Notes under the pieces: model-generated
Told to the model about the DNA's origin: nothing
Databases searched by the model: none
The model's input: only the letters and a program-made list of their open reading frames with translations
Position numbers and translations under genes: made by a program
Shown here: positions 33,563 to 40,029 of the stretch, piece by piece
How the letters are laid out: every line of letters begins with the position of its first letter
How positions within the stretch are numbered: the first letter of the stretch is position 1
NCBI GenBank assembly: GCA_032906765.1
Contig: JAJTZB010000006.1
Location: 62,001 to 126,000, forward strand
Direction: 5' to 3'
DNA length: 64,000 nucleotides
DNA from: Nitrososphaerales archaeon
GTDB lineage: Archaea; Thermoproteota; Nitrososphaeria; Nitrososphaerales; Gagatemarchaeaceae

Positions 33563-33610
33563 GTTGAGGGAGGTCGGTGCGGCCAAGGCGTCGTGCGGGG
33601 CTCCTGGCGG

Positions 33611-33991
33611 CTACAGCCACCGGACGTCGATTTCCTTGATTCTTGACAGGTGCGGGTCGTCGCTTACGCAGGTCAACCTGTAGGCTTTCGCGCTGGCCGC
33701 GACCATGCTGTCGGCCATGGGCATCGGGTATCTGCTCCGCAGGTCGGCGGAGGCCTTTGCAACTTCGGCGTCCACTGGTATGACTTCGAAGTCCTTTTCG
33801 ACCAGCGAAACCCGCAGCTCCGCTACGTCTCTTCCTTCCTTCTCCATGGTCAGCTTGTACAGCTCGTGGATGGTCACCGCGGAGACGTACTTCGTCCCTC
33901 TGGCCTTCAGGTGAGACCTCGTCGCAGAGAGCGTGGCTTCGTTGTCTGAATAGTAGTGCTCGAAGAAGAACCTGCTGTCGTACAGATTCAG
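33611..33991 (-). CDS. vapC: PIN-domain toxin (VapC) with probable CTG start
   Basis: The full PIN domain requires reading from a CTG at 33989-33991: LNLYDSRFFFEHYYSDNEAT then ...KYVSAVTIHELYKLTMEKEG and MPMADSMVAASAKAYRLTCVSDDPHLS. D5, E39 and the later D residues are the catalytic acids. A conventional GTG start at 33877 would drop the first Asp and one third of the domain. No ATG, GTG or TTG occurs in frame upstream. The CTG overlaps the antitoxin stop as CTGA, exactly where ATGA overlaps are normal, so either CTG initiates or the start has mutated. Confidence 0.7.
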   Translation of the reverse strand: MNLYDSRFFFEHYYSDNEATLSATRSHLKARGTKYVSAVTIHELYKLTMEKEGRDVAELRVSLVEKDFEVIPVDAEVAKASADLRSRYPMPMADSMVAASAKAYRLTCVSDDPHLSRIKEIDVRWL

Positions 33992-34218
33992 CGGTCTTCG
34001 CCCCGAAGTTCGTCGAGCAAGCGTTTCATCTCGCTCGGCGTGGCCTTGGAGGAGCCGCTGCCTGCCAGGTCGGTCGTGGTTCGGGACCGTCTCAGGAGTA
34101 TGCCCTCGCCCGTGTCCAAGACGGCTAGCTTAGTCCCTTCCTCGATCCCATACTTGGCTCTGAGCGGCGCTGGGATGGTCGTCTGGCCCTTTCTGGTCAC
34201 CTTGACTTCGGTCAACAC
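33988..34218 (-). CDS. vapB: AbrB-type antitoxin
   Basis: From GTG 34218 the 76-residue product begins VLTEVKVTRKGQTTIPAPLR then AKYGIEEGTKLAVLDTGEGI, the swapped-hairpin AbrB DNA-binding fold (TRKGQTTIP-LR). The C-terminal tail (EMKRLLDELRGEDR) would neutralise the PIN toxin. A longer frame upstream has no family resemblance. TTG at 34215 is an alternative start. TATA-like A/T-rich sequence (about 34233-34245) lies upstream. Confidence 0.8.
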   Translation of the reverse strand: MLTEVKVTRKGQTTIPAPLRAKYGIEEGTKLAVLDTGEGILLRRSRTTTDLAGSGSSKATPSEMKRLLDELRGEDR

Positions 34219-34277
34219 GTAGTACTCGATATGATGTAATACATAAGCGTTGTTACTACTGTGGGGCCACGCCGTAC

Positions 34278-34480
34278 GGTGATGCAGGAACGACCGCAAT
34301 CGAACTTGGCTGGGAGAAGCCCACGACCGAAACTGAACGCGCTGCGAGGTTCCATGGGAGCGCACCGCCAAGCTGATGAAGGCGCTCTACGAGAGGAGCT
34401 TCGTCGCCAGGGATCAGTCGGCGAAACCCTTTGTTTACAGGCTGACTGAAGCGGGGAAGCGCTCCGTGTCGCGGGGCTTG
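34278..34480 (+). pseudogene. Decayed copy of the winged-helix gene at 33020
   Basis: One frame gives QERPQS and R-P-K like the linker of the gene at 33020; after a shift another frame gives RTAKLMKALYERSFVARDQS then AKPFVYRLTEAGKRSV, closely matching HTARLMKSLYDAGLVERDES then AKPFVYRLTDKG. The winged-helix start and everything before the linker are missing. It is a partial duplicate with at least one frameshift or deletion, wedged between two toxin-antitoxin pairs. Confidence 0.8.
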
Positions 34481-34502
34481 GCCGCGTCGTGGGCCTTAAA
34501 TA

Positions 34503-34526
34503 TGCGTATCTGTATATTGATACGCA
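34503..34526. promoter_or_regulatory. Palindrome before the second vapB
   Basis: TGCGTATC-TGTATATT-GATACGCA: 8-bp perfect arms around an A/T-rich TATA-like centre, ending 1 nt before the vapB ATG. It fits combined promoter and VapBC autorepression operator. Confidence 0.65.
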
Positions 34527-34527
34527 A

Positions 34528-34743
34528 ATGGGCTCCAAGAACCTGGCAGTGAAGGAAGACGTGTACCGGCGGCTCCTCGAGGCGAAGAAGGGAAACGAGA
34601 GCTTCAGCGACGCCATCGGACGGCTGCTCGAAGGGAAGAGCGACCTGCTCTCCTTCGCGGGCGCCCTTTCTAAGGACGAGGAGTTCGAGCGGGTGAGGAA
34701 AGACATCGAGGACGTCAGGAAGATGACGGTGCTGAGGACTTGA
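34528..34743 (+). CDS. vapB: VapB antitoxin (DUF217-like)
   Basis: A 71-residue antitoxin, MGSKNLAVKEDVYRRLLEAK then KGNESFSDAIGRLLEGKSDL, of the type annotated DUF217/VapB: an N-terminal dimerisation and DNA-binding part and a C-terminal helix that binds the toxin. ATG 34528 is preferred because it follows the palindrome directly and an upstream frame adds only promoter sequence. Its stop overlaps the toxin start. Confidence 0.85.
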   Translation: MGSKNLAVKEDVYRRLLEAKKGNESFSDAIGRLLEGKSDLLSFAGALSKDEEFERVRKDIEDVRKMTVLRT

Positions 34744-35144
34744 TTGCAATCGACACCTCGGTCGCCGTCGACTTCTTGCGCGGAAAGGAGCGTTCCGTTT
34801 CGGTCGTCAGGTCGGCGCTGGGAGCCACCGATTCTGTGGGGATATCGACTGTGTCCCTCTTCGAACTGCTGCATCCCATCTACCACAGAAAGCTCGACAG
34901 GCAGGAGAGGGTGGTGAAATCGTTCTTCCATCAGCTGAAGCTCCTGCCCCTCGACTCTGAGGCGGCCGAGCAGTCGGCCAAGATCATGGGCGGCCTCATG
35001 AGAGTCGGCCAATCCGTCAACGCCCTTGACGTGCTGATTGCGGGGACCGCCGTGGCCAACGGAGCAGAGAAACTTCTTTCAGCAGACAGGGACTACGAGC
35101 GGATATCGAGGGTCTCTGATCTCAAGCTGGAAATCGTCGGTTGA
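34740..35144 (+). CDS. vapC: PIN-domain toxin (VapC)
   Basis: A 134-residue PIN-domain RNase: MIAIDTSVAVDFLRGKERSV has the first Asp (D5), ISTVSLFELLHPIYHRK the Glu, and NALDVLIAGTAVANGAEKLLSADRDYERI the remaining Asp residues. It starts at TTG within the ACTTGATTG junction, overlapping the antitoxin stop by 4 nt, so the two are translationally coupled. This is the second TA pair within 1.6 kb and lies about 0.6 kb from the origin. Confidence 0.88.
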   Translation: MIAIDTSVAVDFLRGKERSVSVVRSALGATDSVGISTVSLFELLHPIYHRKLDRQERVVKSFFHQLKLLPLDSEAAEQSAKIMGGLMRVGQSVNALDVLIAGTAVANGAEKLLSADRDYERISRVSDLKLEIVG

Positions 35145-35219
35145 TTCTGCGTTCTGCAGACACGACGGTCAGGTTCGTAGGTAGGTTGTGAGGACCTTGG
35201 CGGAACTCTTCAACGGTGC

Positions 35220-35333
35220 CTAATCGGTTGAACGCCAGTTTCTCCGCAGCTGGTCGAGCTCCTCTATGATCTGGTCATATTCTTTCTCGCCGACTGCTCT
35301 GCCACCAGTCAAGCGTGGAAACGGCTTCGGCAT
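35220..35333 (-). CDS. Short ORF, 37 residues
   Basis: MPKPFPRLTGGRAVGEKEYD then QIIEELDQLRRNWRSTD. It starts 14 nt after the stop of the helix-turn-helix gene and has GAGGAGG about 7 nt before the ATG, so translation is plausible. The C-terminal half is amphipathic helix. No family is known to me; it may be a small partner of the upstream regulator. Confidence 0.45.
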   Translation of the reverse strand: MPKPFPRLTGGRAVGEKEYDQIIEELDQLRRNWRSTD

Positions 35334-35347
35334 CGCGAAACCTCCTC

Positions 35348-35749
35348 TTATCTCCCGGCGACCTGAGAGGCCTTGAGATAGACCCGCCTGTAGACCCAGG
35401 AGTTGCCGAACCTTTCACGTTTGAGGCACTCCTTGTCTGCGAGCCTGGACAGGTAGGTAGATATCATGCTGAGCTTGACGGGCTGGTTGTACCTCTCCTC
35501 GAACTCCCGCGCTACGTCTGAAGAGGAGAAGTCGCCTGAAGCGAAGACCGTTTCAATGAGAGCCGTGACCTTGCCGAAGAAGGTTCCCTCGTCCGGCGCC
35601 TTCTTCTCGCCGCGGTCCAGCGGGACGTCCATGATCTCAAGCATGTCGACTGCCTTCAGCAGCTTCTCGCGGGAGACCTTGCCCTCAAGCGCGAGCGTGA
35701 ATTTTGTCCCCTCGTCATCCTCCAGCTCTATCTTTACCCGCTTCTTCAA
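35348..35749 (-). CDS. Conserved protein with C-terminal winged helix
   Basis: A 133-residue protein: an N-terminal beta-rich part (KKRVKIELEDDEGTKFTLALEGKVSREKLLKAVDMLEIM) and a C-terminal winged helix (SSDVAREFEERYNQPVKLSMISTYLSRLADKECLKRERFGNSWVYRRV). It is read away from the origin, and its promoter contains GTTCACA repeats that may be its own operator. Position beside the origin suggests, but does not show, a chromosome-related role. Confidence 0.65.
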   Translation of the reverse strand: MKKRVKIELEDDEGTKFTLALEGKVSREKLLKAVDMLEIMDVPLDRGEKKAPDEGTFFGKVTALIETVFASGDFSSSDVAREFEERYNQPVKLSMISTYLSRLADKECLKRERFGNSWVYRRVYLKASQVAGR

Positions 35750-35793
35750 CGTACAAGCAAGTTCACAGGCCAGAGGGCATTAAACCGTCGCTG

Positions 35794-35872
35794 GTGTGAA
35801 CTTGTGAACAGGCGGCTAACAATCCTTGACTGCGCGTTGATACGACGTGGCACGTTCACAGGAGTTCACACC
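35794..35872. repeat. Inverted GTTCACA repeats by the origin
   Basis: GGTGTGAACT then TGTGAAC (35793-35810) faces GTTCACAGGAGTTCACACC (35854-35872); a further GTTCACAGG is at 35761. The arms share 10 perfect base pairs plus a second half site. Possible operator for the gene at 35348 or an origin-binding element. Confidence 0.6.
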
Positions 35873-35900
35873 ATGATATTGGTTAAAAACCGAATACAGG

Positions 35901-35922
35901 CTCCAGTGGAAGCAAAGGGGTC
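35901..35922 (+). other. ORB (origin recognition box) 1
   Basis: CTCCAGTGGAAGCAAAGGGG then TC. Matches the archaeal ORB pattern (TCCAGTGGAAACRAAGGGG), with the dyad and G-string in the expected order. Confidence 0.85.
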
Positions 35923-35959
35923 AAAATCGGCCTCCGTTTGGCCGGACGGGTTGGATAGG

Positions 35960-35981
35960 TTCCAGTGGAAACACTGGGGTC
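35960..35981 (+). other. ORB (origin recognition box) 2
   Basis: TTCCAGTGGAAACACTGGGG then TC; dyad CCAGTGGAAACACTGG followed by the G-string. Same orientation as ORB1. Confidence 0.85.
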
Positions 35982-36258
35982 TAAATCAGCCTTAGTGGGA
36001 GGGCCGTTCACCGGGATTCACTGGAGGACCCCCACCCCACCTCTTCCAGTCCAGGCCAGATCAAGCATGCCGCGAGCCCTTTGTTCTCCTTAATTCAACC
36101 GTCAGCCCTCATCATTAGACCTCAGTCCTTATCCTGTTCAAACCGCCAAGCAAGAGCTGGCTAGCAAGCAGCTAGCTCATTGTATCTGTGCCAGGAGGGG
36201 CTAGCAAGGGAAGCAGCGGAACAGGAGGGGCGGAGGGCTCACAGGAGGGCTTATCTAA

Positions 36259-36273
36259 CCAGTGTTTCCACTG
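36259..36273 (-). other. Inverted partial ORB at the orc1 start
   Basis: CCAGTGTTTCCACTG, the exact reverse complement of 15 nt of ORB2, without the full G-string. It lies 7-22 nt before the orc1 ATG, so Orc1 may bind its own promoter. Confidence 0.7.
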
Positions 36274-36280
36274 ATGCCCA

Positions 36281-37480
36281 ATGTCGGGTTCTGGGGGAAT
36301 AAACGAGATTTTCCGGAGGGCCAAGGAAGGTAAGGCGTTGTTCGTCGACAGGAGCGTCCTGGGCCCGGACTATGTCCCCGACAAGCTCCCGTTCCGTGAC
36401 GCCCAAATCAAAGCGGTCGCGGAGGTCCTGGCACCAATCCTCCACAGCTCAAAGCCCTCTAACCTTCTTCTCTATGGCAAGACGGGAACGGGAAAGACGG
36501 CAGTGGCACGCTACGTCCTCTCCAAGCTGCAGGCAGAGGCGAAGACGTCGAACCTGGTCGTCGCATACGTCAACACGCGGCTGGCCAACACCGAGTACAG
36601 GACGCTGGCCGACTTTGCGAAGTTCCTCGAGCTTCCAGCCGACAAACAAATCCCGTTCACCGGGCTCTCCATCGGCGAGGTCGTGGGCAGGACCTTCGAG
36701 AGCATTCGGTCGGCCAAGAAGAACGTCATCCTCGTCCTGGACGAGATAGACTACCTCGTGAAAGCTTTCGGCGACAGCATCCTCTACGAGTTCACCCGCT
36801 CTAACGAGAGGCTCTCGCCCGGGTTCTTGGCCTTGGTTGGAATATCGAACGACCTCAAGTTCAAGGATAATCTCGACCCGCGCGTACTCAGCAGCCTCAG
36901 CGAAGAGGAGCTCGTCTTCCCCCCTTACACTGTGGACGAGCTGAGGGAGATACTCAGGGAGAGGGCGGCGATGGCGTTCAGGAAGTCTGCGGCGTCGGAC
37001 GCTGCAATCAACCTGTGTGCGGCTATGGCAGGATCGGAGCACGGGGACGCGAGGCGAGCCGTGGACCTCCTGCGAATAGCAGGCGAGGTAGCAGAGAGAG
37101 AAGGTCGGAGCCAGATAGACGATTCATGCGTCAAGAAGGCATCGGACAAGATGGAGCACGATCGCGTAGAGGACGGGATTAGGTCGCTTCCAGTGCAGAA
37201 CAAGGCCATCCTCCTCGCTACATCAAAGTTCGATTCAGGGACGAACACTGGGGAGCTGTACCTGGTCTACGGCAACCTCTGCAAGAAGCTCGGCCTCGAG
37301 GCCCTCACGCAGAGGCGCGTCAGCGGCATACTCGCGGAGCTGGACCTCCTCGGGCTGGTGGAAGCGTCGGTGGTGAGCAAGGGGCGGCGCGGCAGGACGA
37401 AGAGGATTAAGCTCTTGATAGGGAGAGAAGGCCTCGCGAAGACCCTCTCAGAAGACCCAGCGTTCGCTGGCCTGGTCTAA
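36281..37480 (+). CDS. orc1: Orc1/Cdc6 replication initiator
   Basis: AAA+ initiator that binds ORB elements and loads MCM. Walker A is LLLYGKTGTGKTAVARY (residues about 62-78), Walker B VILVLDEIDYLVKA (about 149-162), sensor 1 ALVGISNDLKF (about 186-196), and sensor 2 includes HGDARRAVDLLRIA. The C-terminal winged helix (about 300-399, e.g. GLEALTQRRVSGILAELDLLGLVEA) binds DNA. Length 399 is normal. It starts 7 nt after an inverted ORB and next to the ORB-bearing interval, so it is the initiator of this origin. Confidence 0.95.
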   Translation: MSGSGGINEIFRRAKEGKALFVDRSVLGPDYVPDKLPFRDAQIKAVAEVLAPILHSSKPSNLLLYGKTGTGKTAVARYVLSKLQAEAKTSNLVVAYVNTRLANTEYRTLADFAKFLELPADKQIPFTGLSIGEVVGRTFESIRSAKKNVILVLDEIDYLVKAFGDSILYEFTRSNERLSPGFLALVGISNDLKFKDNLDPRVLSSLSEEELVFPPYTVDELREILRERAAMAFRKSAASDAAINLCAAMAGSEHGDARRAVDLLRIAGEVAEREGRSQIDDSCVKKASDKMEHDRVEDGIRSLPVQNKAILLATSKFDSGTNTGELYLVYGNLCKKLGLEALTQRRVSGILAELDLLGLVEASVVSKGRRGRTKRIKLLIGREGLAKTLSEDPAFAGLV

Positions 37481-37503
37481 GAGCCTATTTTCAAATGGTT
37501 CTG

Positions 37504-37896
37504 TTAAGTTGGTGGGTGCTCGTTCTCCCTGTTAAGTGTCGGGTGCTGGCGATATCCCCTCACCACTACCACGATGCCAAGCAATATCAAGACAACACCT
37601 ATGAAATTAAGCGCGTAGCCCGTTGAACTTGAAACGCCAACAGGAAGTGTGATTGGGAAAGGAGTGAACGACGACAGATGAGCAGGGACACAATTCGCGG
37701 TAAGACCCAGCGGCGGTGGCGGCGGCAACAACGAATTCAACAGATTCCATGTCGGATACAAATAGCAAGTCGCAGCGACCGTCCAACCCGTCGTTCCCCT
37801 ATAAGACATGACATTGACTCCTCCGAAGAGAGCCATGACAACTCCTATCAAGAGAATCACCGTTCCAATAACGAGTAGAGACTTCATTCGCTTCAT
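37504..37896 (-). CDS. Hypothetical two-helix membrane protein
   Basis: A 130-residue protein with membrane helices near both ends (LLVIGTVILLIGVVMALFGG and ALNFIGVVLILLGIVVVVRG) enclosing an extracytoplasmic loop with a Pro-rich LLPPPPPLG and two cysteines. The C-terminal tail RQHPTLNRENEHPPT is encoded by the left inverted repeat, so the tail probably came with the cassette end. Its start overlaps the upstream gene by 4 nt. Its first 19 coding nt are nearly identical to those of the neighbour (MKSLLV). No known family. Confidence 0.6.
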   Translation of the reverse strand: MKRMKSLLVIGTVILLIGVVMALFGGVNVMSYRGTTGWTVAATCYLYPTWNLLNSLLPPPPPLGLTANCVPAHLSSFTPFPITLPVGVSSSTGYALNFIGVVLILLGIVVVVRGYRQHPTLNRENEHPPT

Positions 37897-38447
37897 TCAT
37901 TTCCACCTGTCACGTTCTGTCGTCGCGGCGCTGCTGACAATCTTCCACTCCTAAGGTTCGCAAATGCAATCGCGACAAACGCGGGAAATAGGATGTCCAA
38001 GCCAGACCTGACGAGTAAAACTGAGAAAGACGTGACGGTGGTCACCACGGAAAGGATGTCTGGGAACGCGGCCCCCCAAGAACCGCCGAGTAACACGGGC
38101 ATCAGGAAAAATGACACAGAGCCGCCCAACAATCCGCCGATGAATATGTAGATGGCGACGGAGGCGTAGTTCTCCGTCAAGTCAATCTTCCTGCCAAGGC
38201 GATAGAATACGACGAACAGGAACACGGGGTTGACGAGGAATGAAGTGTAGGAGAAAATTGAGACGAAAAGAAGCTGATAACGTTCAAAGCCAAAACTAGT
38301 TGATGCCAACGGGACCAGAAACTTCGAGAGAACGGTTGGTATGCCTTCCCACAGGGCCGACATGAGAAGTGCAACGAGCAGGAGGCCGACGAACCTGGGT
38401 CTCTGCCCGCTCTCCACGGTTTGACTGCTAACGAGCAGAGACTTCAT
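37893..38447 (-). CDS. Hypothetical polytopic membrane protein
   Basis: A 184-residue protein with four to five hydrophobic segments (FVGLLLVALLMSALWEGI, LLFVSIFSYTSFLVNPVFLFVVFY, YASVAIYIFIGGLLGGSVSFFLMPVLLGG, and a C-terminal segment LDILFPAFVAIAFANL). No catalytic motif is evident. Its promoter lies within the right inverted repeat, with a TATA-like ATAAATA (minus strand, about 38472-38478) about 28 nt upstream. It is cotranscribed with the next gene. Confidence 0.6.
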   Translation of the reverse strand: MKSLLVSSQTVESGQRPRFVGLLLVALLMSALWEGIPTVLSKFLVPLASTSFGFERYQLLFVSIFSYTSFLVNPVFLFVVFYRLGRKIDLTENYASVAIYIFIGGLLGGSVSFFLMPVLLGGSWGAAFPDILSVVTTVTSFSVLLVRSGLDILFPAFVAIAFANLRSGRLSAAPRRQNVTGGNE

Positions 38448-38525
38448 TTCATCACCCGACGCTTAACACCCGTATTTATCCCCCACCAACTTAACAGAAC
38501 CCGATGGACAATTCTAGGATAGGCT

Positions 38526-40004
38526 CTAAGCAGCGGGAAAGGCCGCGGCGCCGAAGTTCCTTCTGATGACGCTCACGTTGGACAGGTCGACTACGGGAAT
38601 TATGCTGGGCGTCGGCTCCAAGCCCATGTTGACTTGGAAGCTCGTCTGGGCCTGCCACGTACCAGAGTTCACTACCAAGGTGCCCCTGTAGTTCAGCTCG
38701 CCGTAGGTGTGCACGTGTCCGCTGTGGAAGACATCGGGTACGGGGTCGACGACCATGAAGTCGCGGAGCTCCGGCGAGAGGGCGGTCCGCTTCCCGTAGG
38801 TCGGGGCCAAGTGCCTTGATCGAAGAAGCAGCTTCATCGCATCGGTGGGCTTGTTGTAGGAGAGGTCTGGGGTGGTCGCGATGATGTCGTCCAGGCTCTT
38901 GCCGTGGTAGACGAGGAACGTCACTCCGTGCAACTTGACGTATGCAGGGTCGCCCACCAGCCTGACGTTCTCCATCCTGTACAGCGACTCGGCGATGTCG
39001 GCCGAGACAGCCGGCTGGGGCAGCGCCTGCCTGACCGCGTCGTGGTTCCCCGGGGACACGATTATCTGGACGTGGCTCGGCAGCTCCTCGAGGAGCTTGG
39101 CCGCCGTTTCATACTGCTTCTTCGGGTCCCTCTCGGCCAGCTGGAACTCCTGCCCGGGATAGACGCCGACGCCGTCGATCAGGTCGCCTGCTACGACGAC
39201 GTACTTGATTCTGTTGACCACGTCGAGGTCTCCGAGCTTTCCGTTGATCCACAGGACAAAGCGCTGGAAGTCGTCGGCGAGGAACATCTTGCTTCCGACG
39301 TGCAGGTCCGACAGAAGCACGGCGTAGACTCTGTGCGAGCCGCTGGACACCCTTCTGTCCGGCACGTCAGGGAGCATCAGGGAGTCGGCGTAGAGCTGGC
39401 CTGACTTGCTCCTGGACACCTCCATCACCACCATGCTGTCGAGCGGCGCCTCCAGAGCCGACTTCACGACGCCTTCGTCCCGGCAAGTCACGCGCAGCGT
39501 CCCGCTCGGGTCGTCTATCGTCACCTCCACGCCGCTCTTCCTATGAACTTTGTTGGAAATGAGGCCTGCGACCTTCATCTTCTGGCCTTGGGCCATGTTC
39601 CTGCCCGTAGCCGTAGTCCCCACGCCCTTCGTGTCTGGTCTCTTCCTGACGACGGAGAGAAGGCGATCATACCTGTCCCTGAAGAGCCGGCTGTATCCCT
39701 CAAGCGCTTCAATAGGCGCGATTGACTGGGTTGGGTCAGACATCATCTCCATCTCTGGTTCCTGTCCCAAAACAGGCGGCAACTCCATGCCGACGCTGGA
39801 CGGCTCCGCCGGAAGGGCCCGCCTCACGTCGTCCTCCGTGATGCGCTTCACCTCGGCCTTCGCCCCTCCTTTCTGCTCCAGCAGCTTCTCCATCAGGCCG
39901 TCGACGTCAGATTCCTGCGGCAGCCCGACTATGAGGTCGTACGCCTTGACGTCGAGGACGAACCCCAAGGCCATGATCCTGGAGATGGCCTTCACCTGTG
40001 ACAT
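38526..40004 (-). CDS. polB: DNA polymerase D small subunit (DP1)
   Basis: Proofreading 3'-5' exonuclease subunit of polymerase D. The C-terminal calcineurin-like phosphoesterase is intact: LLSDLHVGS, VVAGDLIDGVGVYPGQEFQL, VSPGNHDAVRQALPQP and FHSGHVHTYGE hold the metal ligands, preceded by an OB-fold (VAGLISNKVHRKSGVEVTIDDPSGTLRV). The N-terminal ~100 residues form the usual variable region. 492 residues is typical. It ends the thyX-like - thyX - mutase - DP1 operon (25 nt from the mutase), pairing dTMP supply with polymerase production. Confidence 0.95.
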   Translation of the reverse strand: MSQVKAISRIMALGFVLDVKAYDLIVGLPQESDVDGLMEKLLEQKGGAKAEVKRITEDDVRRALPAEPSSVGMELPPVLGQEPEMEMMSDPTQSIAPIEALEGYSRLFRDRYDRLLSVVRKRPDTKGVGTTATGRNMAQGQKMKVAGLISNKVHRKSGVEVTIDDPSGTLRVTCRDEGVVKSALEAPLDSMVVMEVSRSKSGQLYADSLMLPDVPDRRVSSGSHRVYAVLLSDLHVGSKMFLADDFQRFVLWINGKLGDLDVVNRIKYVVVAGDLIDGVGVYPGQEFQLAERDPKKQYETAAKLLEELPSHVQIIVSPGNHDAVRQALPQPAVSADIAESLYRMENVRLVGDPAYVKLHGVTFLVYHGKSLDDIIATTPDLSYNKPTDAMKLLLRSRHLAPTYGKRTALSPELRDFMVVDPVPDVFHSGHVHTYGELNYRGTLVVNSGTWQAQTSFQVNMGLEPTPSIIPVVDLSNVSVIRRNFGAAAFPAA

Positions 40005-40029
40005 TAGAAAGACGGAAACTTCGCTCGCG

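Larger units (their letters stand above)
35750..36280. other. oriC: Probable replication origin (oriC) with ORB repeats
   Basis: A 530-nt gene-free interval directly upstream of orc1/cdc6. It holds two same-orientation ORB-type repeats (35901 and 35960), an inverted partial ORB (36259) next to the orc1 promoter, GTTCACA inverted repeats (35761-35872), and G-rich AGGAGGG repeats (about 36193-36248). A relatively A/T-rich part at about 36085-36125 between the inverted ORBs is the best guess for the unwinding element. Two full ORB matches beside an initiator gene is the normal architecture of an archaeal origin. Confidence 0.85.
37497..38501. mobile_element. About 1-kb cassette bounded by 49-bp inverted repeats
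   Basis: Left end 37497-37545 and right end 38453-38501 are inverted repeats of equal length. The outer 20 bp are identical (GGTTCTGTTAAGTTGGTGGG); after a 14-nt spacer that differs, an inner 15-bp block matches at 14 positions (GTTAAGTGTCGGGTG / GTTAAGCGTCGGGTG). Inside are only two membrane-protein genes and no transposase. No clear target duplication flanks it. It may be a non-autonomous transposon-like cassette, or the right end may be a shared regulatory element. Confidence 0.55.

Noticed and set aside
36016-36034. Third ORB in forward or reverse orientation
   Set aside because: TTCACTGGAGGACCCCC has the dyad-like part, but the C-string lies on the wrong side for a reversed ORB; at best degenerate.
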